Positions 1 through 10,667 of a stretch of 64,000 bases of DNA are shown here, piece by piece. The stretch is from Oceanospirillaceae bacterium (GTDB taxonomy: Bacteria > Pseudomonadota > Gammaproteobacteria > Pseudomonadales > Balneatricaceae): positions 1-64,000 of the forward strand of contig JABXIM010000114.1 in the NCBI GenBank assembly GCA_013373085.1, given 5' to 3'. Position 1 is the first letter of the stretch. Every line of letters starts with the position of its first letter. Under the pieces are notes generated by a model. It ran no database searches. It saw nothing but the letters and a program-made list of their open reading frames with translations, and was not told the DNA's origin. The position numbers were made by a program, and so were the translations under genes.

Positions 1-969
<969 letters not shown>

Positions 970-1396
970 CCCACAGCACCTCGTATTCTTTTTGGCATGG
1001 CCGGACGCACCTCGGCACTCTCCGGACTGTACTGTTCGTTGGTGACAACTTGAGTGTGCTACAGCGCTATATATTTATTAAGTTTATTTTTATGATTTAT
1101 TTATTTTCTTTTTAAATCAAAAAAGCGGCAAATACCCCGTCCACACCGGGCGTCATGCGTAATCACACGGGGGTTAATATTTGGAACAGGGATGCTTCGC
1201 TATGGGTCGCAGGCCAATACGCCCCCACGAAAATGAACAAGTCTGCGCAGGTGCGTCGGTTTTTGACGGGGACGGGTAAATAGGCAAGGAACTTAAGCTG
1301 TTGATCTTAAAACAGATAGAATTTGGTCGGGTTGTATGGGGGGAACGCTTGGGGTATAGAGTGTAACGAACCGGTCAAAACCCGAGGGAGTAAGCG

Positions 1397-1987
1397 ATGG
1401 CGGAACCTGACGCGCTTTTTTCAGCGCCGCTGCTGGCACTCTCCTACCTGCTCGGCTGCATCCCGAGTGCGGTACTGGTGTGCCGCGCCCTCGGCGTCGC
1501 CGACCCGCGCCAGCATGGCTCGCGCAACCCCGGCGCCACCAATGTGCTGCGCCTCGGTGGCCCCATCCCCGCATTGCTGACGCTGCTCGGCGACCTCGCC
1601 AAGGGCATGTCTGCGGTGCTGCTGGCGTACTGGGCGGAGCTGACCCAGTTCATGGCCGGACTCTGCGGCGTCGCCGCCATACTCGGTCACCTGTTTCCGG
1701 CGTTCGGACAGCGCCACGGCGGCAAGGGCGTGGCAACCACCCTTGGCGTACTGCTGGCGCTGAGCCCGCTGCTTGGCCTGGCGGCGCTGGCGAGCTGGAC
1801 ACTGATCGCCCTGCTGAGCAAGACCGCTTCACTCGCCTCGGTCGGCACCGCCCTGATCACCCCGCTGGCGACCTGGCTGCTGATGCCCGGTCTGCTGGGC
1901 ACCGTGCTGCTGATCTCGGCGCTGTTGATCCTGCGCCATCGCGGCAACATCCAGCGCATAATCGCCGGCGAAGAACGACGGCTTTGA
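1397..1987 (+). CDS. plsY: Glycerol-3-phosphate acyltransferase PlsY
   Basis: 196 aa membrane protein with GSRNPGATNVLR and FGQRHGGKGVATTLG motifs; convergent with tsaD. Confidence 0.95.
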   Translation: MAEPDALFSAPLLALSYLLGCIPSAVLVCRALGVADPRQHGSRNPGATNVLRLGGPIPALLTLLGDLAKGMSAVLLAYWAELTQFMAGLCGVAAILGHLFPAFGQRHGGKGVATTLGVLLALSPLLGLAALASWTLIALLSKTASLASVGTALITPLATWLLMPGLLGTVLLISALLILRHRGNIQRIIAGEERRL

Positions 1988-2012
1988 GAGCAGGATGACG
2001 CGCTACCGGTGA

Positions 2013-2046
2013 CGGGAGCTTCGCCGCGGGGCGCGGCTCCCACGAT
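2013..2046. repeat. REP-like extragenic palindrome between plsY and tsaD
   Basis: gggagcttcgccgcggggcgcggctcccacgat; reverse strand reads GTGGGAGCCGCGCCCCGCGGCGAAGCTC, similar to elements at 33224-33325 and 47001-47025. Confidence 0.5.
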
Positions 2047-2123
2047 TGGCACCGAGCGTCCTTTTTTCATAGGAGCGGCCTACCCAAAGGGCACTTCCCT
2101 GCTGCGAACAACGCCCCTGCATC

Positions 2124-3152
2124 TCACAATGCCGGCAGCGTATCCATCGGCCAGCGCGGACGCACGCGAATGGCGAGGTCGCTGTGCTGGCCCGCCAGCA
2201 GGCGTTGGCAACCGGCATAGGCGATCATGGCGCCGTTGTCGGTGCAGAACTGGGGCCGGGCATAGAACAGCCGCGCCCGCTCCTTGCGCACCATTTCGTC
2301 GAGTTTTTCCCGCAGCCGCCGGTTGGCGCTGACACCGCCGGCGATGATCAGTTGTCGCATCCCGGTCTGCTGCAGCGCCCGACGACACTTGATCGCCAGC
2401 GTATCGACGACCGCGGACTCGAAGGCGGCGGCGATATCGGCCTTGCTCTGCTCGTCGAGGTTACCGTCGGCATCGCGCAGGCTGTTGGCGGTATTAAGGG
2501 TGAAGGTCTTGAGCCCCGAAAAGCTGAAGTCCAGACCCGGACGATCGGTCATCGGGCGCGGAAAACGAAAGCGCGAGACATCGCCCAGCTGCGCAAGGCG
2601 CGCCACTTCGGGCCCGCCCGGGTAATCCAGCCCGATCATCTTGGCGGCCTTGTCGAAGGCCTCGCCGGCGGCGTCGTCGAGGGATTCGCCGAGCAGCTCG
2701 TACTCGCCGATACCATCCACCCGCACCAGCTGGGTGTGGCCGCCGGACACCAGCAGCGCGACGAACGGAAACGCCGGCGGGTTCTGCTCGAGCATCGGCG
2801 CCAGCAGGTGGCCTTCCATGTGGTGCACGCCGATCGCCGGAATGCCGAGGCCGAAGGCCATCGAGCGCGCTGTCGAGGCGCCCACCATCAGGGCGCCGAT
2901 CAGGCCCGGCCCCGATGTGTAGGCGATGGCATCGAGCTGCGACTTGTCGAGTCCGGCCTGTGCCAGCACTTCACGCACCAGCGGCAGCAGCTTGCGCACA
3001 TGATCGCGCGACGCCAGCTCCGGCACCACGCCGCCGTATTCGGCATGCATGTCGATCTGGCTGTAGAGCGCATCCCCGAGCAGCCCCTGTTCGCTGTCGT
3101 AGACCGCCACACCGGTTTCGTCGCAGGACGTTTCGATTCCCAGTACTCGCAT
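2124..3152 (-). CDS. tsaD: tRNA N6-adenosine threonylcarbamoyltransferase TsaD
   Basis: [19 protein letters not shown]... with metal-binding HHMEGH; the start is the internal Met of the 3236 ORF. Confidence 0.97.
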   Translation of the reverse strand: MRVLGIETSCDETGVAVYDSEQGLLGDALYSQIDMHAEYGGVVPELASRDHVRKLLPLVREVLAQAGLDKSQLDAIAYTSGPGLIGALMVGASTARSMAFGLGIPAIGVHHMEGHLLAPMLEQNPPAFPFVALLVSGGHTQLVRVDGIGEYELLGESLDDAAGEAFDKAAKMIGLDYPGGPEVARLAQLGDVSRFRFPRPMTDRPGLDFSFSGLKTFTLNTANSLRDADGNLDEQSKADIAAAFESAVVDTLAIKCRRALQQTGMRQLIIAGGVSANRRLREKLDEMVRKERARLFYARPQFCTDNGAMIAYAGCQRLLAGQHSDLAIRVRPRWPMDTLPAL

Positions 3153-3325
3153 CTGTCGTTTTCTTCGCCCAATGCCAAGGTGTATAGAGGAAGGACGTCT
3201 GCATAACGCCCGCCAAGGTCGCGCATTATCGCGCAAATGGCGGGTTAATGCACTTTACAGTCAAGCCCCCCGGCGCTAGAATTTTGCCCCTCGCTCAGAG
3301 TCGGGTAGCTGCATACCCGCGCGGC

Positions 3326-3331
3326 TATACT
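3326..3331 (+). promoter_or_regulatory. Possible -10 element (TATACT) upstream of rpsU
   Basis: ggcTATACTttt just upstream of the inverted repeat at 3333-3361; no good -35 seen. Confidence 0.3.
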
Positions 3332-3332
3332 T

Positions 3333-3361
3333 TTACATGTACATGTTAGATGTACATGTAA
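3333..3361. repeat. Perfect 12-bp inverted repeat with 5-bp spacer upstream of rpsU
   Basis: TTACATGTACAT-GTTAG-ATGTACATGTAA read directly. Confidence 0.9.
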
Positions 3362-3420
3362 GTAGAGATGCCTGGGTGGGAAACCCGAATCGATAAACCA
3401 ACAGCAAGGTCTTTAGATAC

Positions 3421-3636
3421 ATGCCTAGCGTAAAAGTTAAAGAAAACGAGCCGTTTGACGTTGCTCTGCGTCGCTTCAAGCGTTCCTGCGAAAAAGCCGG
3501 TGTTCTGGCTGAAGTTCGTCGTCGTGAGTTCTACGAGAAGCCGACTTCCGTTCGCAAGCGCAAAGCTGCCGCTGCCGTCAAGCGTCACATGAAGAAGGTT
3601 TCGCGCGAAAACTCTCGCCGCGTACGCCTGTACTGA
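3421..3636 (+). CDS. rpsU: 30S ribosomal protein S21
   Basis: 71 aa [42 protein letters not shown]. Confidence 0.98.
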   Translation: MPSVKVKENEPFDVALRRFKRSCEKAGVLAEVRRREFYEKPTSVRKRKAAAAVKRHMKKVSRENSRRVRLY

Positions 3637-3706
3637 TCGATCGGGATTGAACGCACGTCCCTGACACGATCGCTTTGTTGAACGACCCAGCCGCGAGGCA
3701 GTAACG

Positions 3707-4156
3707 ATGTCCGAACTCAAGCAGCGAATCAACGCCGAGATGAAAACCGCCATGCGCGCCAAAGACAAGGCACGCCTGGGCACCATCCGCATGATTCAGG
3801 CTGAGATCAAGCGCATCGAGGTCGACGAGCGCATCGAACTGGACGATACGCGTGTAATGGCGGTGCTGGACAAAATGCAGAAACAGCGCCGCGATTCAAT
3901 CTCGCAGTTTGACGAAGCGGGTCGCCAGGATCTGGCTGACCAGGAGCGACAGGAGCTGGAGGTGATTAAAACTTTCCTGCCGCAACCGCTTACCGAGGAA
4001 GAAGTGGCCGGTCTCGTCGACCAGGCCATCAGCACGTCCGGTGCCCAGTCGATGCAGGACATGGGCAAGGTGATGGGCGTGCTCAAGCCCCAGATTCAGG
4101 GACGTGCCGACATGGGCATCGTCTCCAAGCTCGTAAAAGACAAGCTGGCAGGCTAA
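3707..4156 (+). CDS. yqeY: GatB/YqeY domain protein
   Basis: 149 aa MSELKQRINAEMKTAMRAKDKARLGTIRMIQAEIKRIEVDER...; located between rpsU and dnaG. Confidence 0.92.
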   Translation: MSELKQRINAEMKTAMRAKDKARLGTIRMIQAEIKRIEVDERIELDDTRVMAVLDKMQKQRRDSISQFDEAGRQDLADQERQELEVIKTFLPQPLTEEEVAGLVDQAISTSGAQSMQDMGKVMGVLKPQIQGRADMGIVSKLVKDKLAG

Positions 4157-4189
4157 ACTCCGCGCTGAATCCCCCTCAGCAGGTCCGCC

Positions 4190-6037
4190 ATGGCTGGACG
4201 TATTCCGCAGTATTTCATTGACGATCTTCTGGCCCGCGTCAACATCATAGACGTGGTCGACGGACGGGTCGACAAGCTCAAGCGCGCCGGCAAGAACTAC
4301 TCCGGCCTGTGCCCTTTCCACAAGGAAAAATCCCCGTCATTCAGCGTCAGCCCCGACAAGCAGTTCTATTACTGTTTCGGCTGCGGCGCCGGCGGCAACG
4401 CCATCGGCTTCCTGATGGAGTACGACCGTCTCGACTTTCCCACTGCGGTCGAGGAACTGGCACGGCTGGTCGGTCTCGAGGTCCCGCGCGAAAACAGCAC
4501 GCCGCAGCAGGCGCAGCGGGAGAAGCACCTCAAGGACCTCTATGGCATCCTCGACGAAGCCGCGCGCTTCTACGAGGAGCAGCTGCTCAGACACCCGCAG
4601 CGCCAGCGCGCCATCGATTATCTCAAGAACCGGGGCCTGACCGGCCAGGTGGCGAAAGCCTTCGGCATCGGCTTCGCGCCGCCGGGGTGGGACAACCTGA
4701 TGCAGGCCCTCGGTGGCGACAGTCAGCGCCTCGAAGGCCTGGAGCAGGCCGGGATGCTGATTCACAACGAGGAACGGCACAGCCACTACGACCGCTTTCG
4801 CGAACGCATCATGTTCCCGATTCGCGATATGCGCGGCCGGGTCATCGCCTTTGGCGGCCGCGTCCTCAACGACGAAAAGCCCAAGTACCTGAACTCGCCG
4901 GAAACCGAGACCTTCCACAAGAGCCGCGAGCTCTACGGCCTCTACGAAGCCCGGCAGGCGAACTCGCAGCTCAAGCGGCTGCTGATCGTGGAAGGCTATA
5001 TGGACGTCGTCGGCCTGGCCCAGTACGGCATTCGTTACGCCGTCGCGACCCTCGGCACCGCCACCACCGCCCAGCACCTGGAGCGGCTGTTCAAGCTGGT
5101 ACCCGAAGTGGTGTTCTGCTTCGACGGCGATGCCGCCGGCCGCAAGGCGGCAACCCGCGCGCTGGAAACCACCCTGCCGGTGATCCGCGACGGCCAGGAG
5201 GCCCGCTTTCTGTTCCTGCCCGAGGGTGAGGATCCGGACAGTCTGGTGCGCCGGGAAGGCAGCGACGCCTTCAGCGCCCGCCTCGACGAAGCGCTGCCGC
5301 TGTCGGAATTCTTCTTCCGCTCGCTGACCGAAGACGCCGACCTCAACAGCCTGGCCGGCAAGGCCAGCGTCGCCAACGACGCCCTGGCCCTGGTCCGCTC
5401 GATGCAGCCGGGGCTGCTGCAGCAGATGATGCTGGAGCGCATCAGCGAACTCACCGGCCTGTCGCAGTCGCAGATCAACAGCGTCAACAACCTGCAGGAA
5501 ATCACCCAGCCCGCCGCCCCGAGCCGGGAATCAGCACCGCCGCCGCCGGCCCCGCCGCGCGCCTTCCGCGATACGCCCGACGCCGCACCGGCGCCCGCCA
5601 AGAGCAAAAAGCGCAAGCGCAACCTGAACCTGTACGAAATCGCCATTTCGGGCATACTGCACTTCCCGCGGGACGCGGCCAGCCTGCCCCGCGCCGATGA
5701 ATTCGAGGGCCTGCCGGATCAGCACCAGAGCCGGCTGCTGGCGCGACTGGTGCGCTACTTCCAGGAAACCCCGGACTCCTCCCTCGGTACCCTGGTCGTG
5801 GACTGGCTCGATGACGTGCAGCTGCAGGAACTGTTCCTGGTCCTAAACGAAATCGCCTACGAGAGCGACCTGGAAAGCCCCGAGGAACTGCGCAAGAACT
5901 TCCACGGCGCCATTCAGCGCTTGCTGCACGAACACCGCCCGGAGCACGAACTGAAATCGCTGCGATCCAAAAGTCTGCAAACCATGACCGCGGACGAAAA
6001 GCAGCGACTGATCGAACTGAGCCGCTACCGGCACTAG
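4190..6037 (+). CDS. dnaG: DNA primase
   Basis: 615 aa, zinc finger CPFHKEKSPSFSVSPDKQFYYCFGC, toprim VEGYMDVVGL. Confidence 0.98.
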   Translation: MAGRIPQYFIDDLLARVNIIDVVDGRVDKLKRAGKNYSGLCPFHKEKSPSFSVSPDKQFYYCFGCGAGGNAIGFLMEYDRLDFPTAVEELARLVGLEVPRENSTPQQAQREKHLKDLYGILDEAARFYEEQLLRHPQRQRAIDYLKNRGLTGQVAKAFGIGFAPPGWDNLMQALGGDSQRLEGLEQAGMLIHNEERHSHYDRFRERIMFPIRDMRGRVIAFGGRVLNDEKPKYLNSPETETFHKSRELYGLYEARQANSQLKRLLIVEGYMDVVGLAQYGIRYAVATLGTATTAQHLERLFKLVPEVVFCFDGDAAGRKAATRALETTLPVIRDGQEARFLFLPEGEDPDSLVRREGSDAFSARLDEALPLSEFFFRSLTEDADLNSLAGKASVANDALALVRSMQPGLLQQMMLERISELTGLSQSQINSVNNLQEITQPAAPSRESAPPPPAPPRAFRDTPDAAPAPAKSKKRKRNLNLYEIAISGILHFPRDAASLPRADEFEGLPDQHQSRLLARLVRYFQETPDSSLGTLVVDWLDDVQLQELFLVLNEIAYESDLESPEELRKNFHGAIQRLLHEHRPEHELKSLRSKSLQTMTADEKQRLIELSRYRH

Positions 6038-6157
6038 CATTCTTCGCCGCCGGCGCCTTGACGCCATCGCCGGGCGCCCGCGGCGGCACACAGCCCTCAA
6101 GACCTTCCAATCTGGTCTACTTTTAAACAGGAACAGTCGCGAAAAATGGCTGTCAAC

Positions 6158-6186
6158 TGGATTTAAATGGCGCCGAAATGTATAAT
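6158..6186 (+). promoter_or_regulatory. Candidate sigma70 promoter upstream of rpoD
   Basis: TGGATT-17 bp-TATAAT (-10 at 6181-6186), about 50 bp before the rpoD start. Confidence 0.5.
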
Positions 6187-6236
6187 ACCGCGCTCTCTTT
6201 TAGGCTACCCATCTTTCATCGTCTCGTAGGGCCTCT

Positions 6237-8081
<1,845 letters not shown>

Positions 8082-8104
8082 TTAGGAGGGGTACAACCCT
8101 GTAC

Positions 8105-8135
8105 AAAAAACGCAGCCAACTGGCTGCGTTTTTTT
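8105..8135 (+). terminator. Rho-independent terminator after rpoD
   Basis: aaaaaaCGCAGCCaactGGCTGCGttttttt perfect 7-bp stem with T run. Confidence 0.92.
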
Positions 8136-8281
8136 GTATCCGCAATAAACTCCGGCGCAGCCGACGCAGACCAGATACCGGTATCCCGCCGTTTAATCGC
8201 CAGCAAAACACCAATTGTTCCAACAAATTCAAAGAGCTATTGGCGCGGCCCGACGCAATCGCTATAATTTGCGCTCCTTTC

Positions 8282-8358
8282 GGGCCTATAGCTCAGTTGG
8301 TTAGAGCAGTGGACTCATAATCCATTGGTCGCAGGTTCGAGTCCTGCTGGGCCCACCA
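8282..8358 (+). tRNA. tRNA with CAT anticodon; probably tRNA-Ile2 (lysidine-modified) rather than tRNA-Met
   Basis: GGGCCTATAGCTCAGTTGGTTAGAGCAGTGGACTCATAATCCATTGGTCGCAGGTTCGAGTCCTGCTGGGCCCACCA; complete cloverleaf and encoded CCA. Confidence 0.95.
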
Positions 8359-8359
8359 C
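8316..8359 (+). repeat. Direct repeat copy 1 (tRNA 3' half; attL-like)
   Basis: cataatccattggtcgcaggttcgagtcctgctgggcccaccac identical to 9421-9464. Confidence 0.95.
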
Positions 8360-8567
8360 TTCAAGTCTTAAAAATCGTTACGAATCATGGCGTTACGATT
8401 CATTCGTTTTTAAGCGCCCTTCCTGTGTTCCCATTGGATTGTGTGACGAGCTCGAAATCATCGAACAGGGATTAAGGGAACGGCGACTGACAGGTAAGGT
8501 TGCAGCCTGAACGAAGCTCGGTCATATTGCCCGGTATAAGGCAACCAGTTCGAACATAGAGAACGTA

Positions 8568-8861
8568 ATGAGACCGTCAGAAGCGCTTAGCCTACATCGG
8601 CAGGAAATCCGGGAGATTGTCGAGCGTCACAACGCACGCAACCCTCGCGTCTTTGGTTCCGTCGTGCACGGCGATGACACCGAAGACAGCGATCTCGACC
8701 TGCTCGTCGATCCGATCGATGGAAAGACCTCCCTGATCAGTCTGGTCAGAATCAAGCGCGATCTCGAAGTCGTGCTGGGAGTCCGGACAGATGTGCTCAC
8801 ACCGATGTCGCTGCATGAACGGTACCGCCAGGACGTGCTGCAGGAAGCCGCGCCTGTATGA
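8568..8861 (+). CDS. MNT-type nucleotidyltransferase (antitoxin of an MNT/HEPN pair)
   Basis: 97 aa with GSX10DXD motif (FGSVVHGDDTEDSDLDLLVD); 4-nt overlap with the next ORF. Confidence 0.88.
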   Translation: MRPSEALSLHRQEIREIVERHNARNPRVFGSVVHGDDTEDSDLDLLVDPIDGKTSLISLVRIKRDLEVVLGVRTDVLTPMSLHERYRQDVLQEAAPV

Positions 8862-9232
8862 GTCGAAAGCCCCGCAGGGTACCCGAGCGGATCCAGGACA
8901 TGCTCGAGGCCATCGGCCATATCGAGTCAGACCTCGGCGATTTGAGCAGAGACGAGTTTCTGACCGACGGCAAGACACAGCGTGCCGTTATCGAAAGCCT
9001 GATCGTCATCGGCGAAGCAGGCAACAAAATTACGCAGTTGGACCCGACGCTCAAGGATTCAGCGCCGGAGCTTTGGCAGCAGTTCCGCGATGCCTACGAC
9101 ATGCGGATCATCCTGACCCATGAGTATTTCCGAGTCGATGCCGGCGTGGTCTGGACGACCATCCAGGACAACCTGCCGCTGCTGAAGGCACAGCTGACAG
9201 GATTTCTATCTCAATACTCTCCAGCGGATTAG
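8858..9232 (+). CDS. HEPN (DUF86) domain RNase-type toxin
   Basis: 124 aa with RX4HXY motif (RIILTHEY); ATGA overlap with the MNT gene. Confidence 0.88.
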   Translation: MSRKPRRVPERIQDMLEAIGHIESDLGDLSRDEFLTDGKTQRAVIESLIVIGEAGNKITQLDPTLKDSAPELWQQFRDAYDMRIILTHEYFRVDAGVVWTTIQDNLPLLKAQLTGFLSQYSPAD

Positions 9233-9420
9233 TGCCCTGCTCAGGTCGCCAACTACAACCAGGTCAACCTGAAGAGCTCCGAGGCTGTGATCACGTACCC
9301 GGCAACCTCTGGCGCTATTCTGCAGAACTTTCGCCTCTACAGCTCCCGGCAGCACGTGCACCCACTCTGACCCTGGAGCACGACACCGAGGGGTAACAAT
9401 GCGTGCCGTTAGAAGGGACC

Positions 9421-9464
9421 CATAATCCATTGGTCGCAGGTTCGAGTCCTGCTGGGCCCACCAC
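9421..9464 (+). repeat. Direct repeat copy 2 (partial tRNA 3' half; attR-like)
   Basis: 44-bp exact copy of 8316-8359; GGAC also shared just upstream with one intervening mismatch. Confidence 0.95.
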
Positions 9465-9668
9465 CTCCCCTCCCCCAACTTCCATGACGAAAACTGGCGC
9501 GCCTTAACGGTTGCTCCCGCTCTACATCCACAAGTACGATTTGTCTGTTGGCGATACTTTAGATTTGGCAGTTTTGTAGTAAGGTGGTGACTTGTAGCCG
9601 CTGCGGATAACCCCGTGGCTTCTGGCAGACCGACCACCGGGACCTCGGATACATGGCAGGGATAGACA

Positions 9669-10505
9669 GTGACTGATCAGCCCAACCTCCTCCCCTTCGC
9701 TTCGCGTCGTTTCAAGCGCTTGAGCACTGCGCTTGGCCTGAGCCTGATCCTGGGGGCGCCTGTCGCGTTCGGGGCCAGCCTGCTGACCGGGTTCGATGCC
9801 TACGAGAAGGGCGAGTTCAGCGTCGCGCTGCAGCAGTTCCTGACCCTTGCCGAGCAGGGCGAGTCGGAGGCCCAGTACAACCTGGCGCTCATGTACCAGC
9901 AGGGGCTGGGCACCGCCGCCGATCCGGCGGAGGCCGCCCGCTGGTTCACGGCAGCAGCCCGCCAGGGCAGTGCCAATGCCCAGTACCGCCTGGCGATGCT
10001 GTACGACAGCGGCGAAGGCGTTCCCCAGAACAACCACGAAGCCGCCCGCTGGCTTCGGCAAGCCGCCGACCAGGGCCATCGCACCGCCCAGTTCACCCTT
10101 GGGGGCCGCTATTACAGTGGCAAAGGGCTGGACCAGGACTACGGCCGTGCTATCGCCTGGTATACCAAGGCGGCTGAGCAGGGCCATGCCAGCGCGCAGT
10201 TCAGTCTCGGCGTGCTGTACGAAAGCGGCAGGGGCACAGCCAAGGACCTTGAACGTGCGCGCTATTGGTACCAGATGGCCGCCGAGCAGGGCCATCCCGG
10301 CGCGCAGAACAACCTGGGGGCAATCTATCTGATCGGCAAAGGCATCGAACCCGATCCCGTGCAGGCCTACAAGTGGTTCAGTATCGCCTCCAGGCGCGGC
10401 GAAGGCGCCGCCGGTCTGGCGCTCGCGACCGAGGAGCTGACGCTGGACCAGATCGAGCAGGCCAAGGCTCTGGCGCAGCAGTGGATGGAAAAGCGCAATT
10501 ATTGA
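9669..10505 (+). CDS. Sel1-repeat (SLR/TPR-like) protein with N-terminal signal/hydrophobic segment
   Basis: 278 aa; repeated units such as AQYNLALMYQQGLGTAADPAEAARWFTAAARQG. Confidence 0.9.
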   Translation: MTDQPNLLPFASRRFKRLSTALGLSLILGAPVAFGASLLTGFDAYEKGEFSVALQQFLTLAEQGESEAQYNLALMYQQGLGTAADPAEAARWFTAAARQGSANAQYRLAMLYDSGEGVPQNNHEAARWLRQAADQGHRTAQFTLGGRYYSGKGLDQDYGRAIAWYTKAAEQGHASAQFSLGVLYESGRGTAKDLERARYWYQMAAEQGHPGAQNNLGAIYLIGKGIEPDPVQAYKWFSIASRRGEGAAGLALATEELTLDQIEQAKALAQQWMEKRNY

Positions 10506-10667
10506 TGCGCCGGTCCCACACCAGACCCGGCTAATCGTCGGGTCTCGCCAAAAGCCTTCTATGCTTAAACCCTAAACCCCGCTTATTCACCCGGGTGTGG
10601 TACATCGCCCAGGCCAGAATCCAGACGCGGGCGCTCTCACAGCCACCAGCAACACCAGGACCCTCTT

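Larger units (their letters stand above)
8316..9464. mobile_element. Putative tRNA-inserted mini genomic island (or remnant) carrying an MNT/HEPN module
   Basis: Flanked by the tRNA 3'-half direct repeats; no integrase ORF inside. Confidence 0.6.

Noticed and set aside
1075-1130. AT-rich tract upstream of the acetoacetyl-CoA synthetase as a special element
   Set aside because: Probably an ordinary promoter/UP region; no dyad or motif strong enough to claim more.
8325-8510. 61-aa ORF beginning inside the tRNA (MVAGSSPAGPTTSS...)
   Set aside because: Starts within the tRNA sequence (typical tRNA-derived false ORF). The tail could be a gene remnant but nothing supports it.
9206-9637. 143-aa minus-strand ORF containing WWAQQDSNLRPMDYGS
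   Set aside because: AQQDSNLRP is the well-known spurious translation across a tRNA 3' region; here it reads antisense through the partial tRNA copy.
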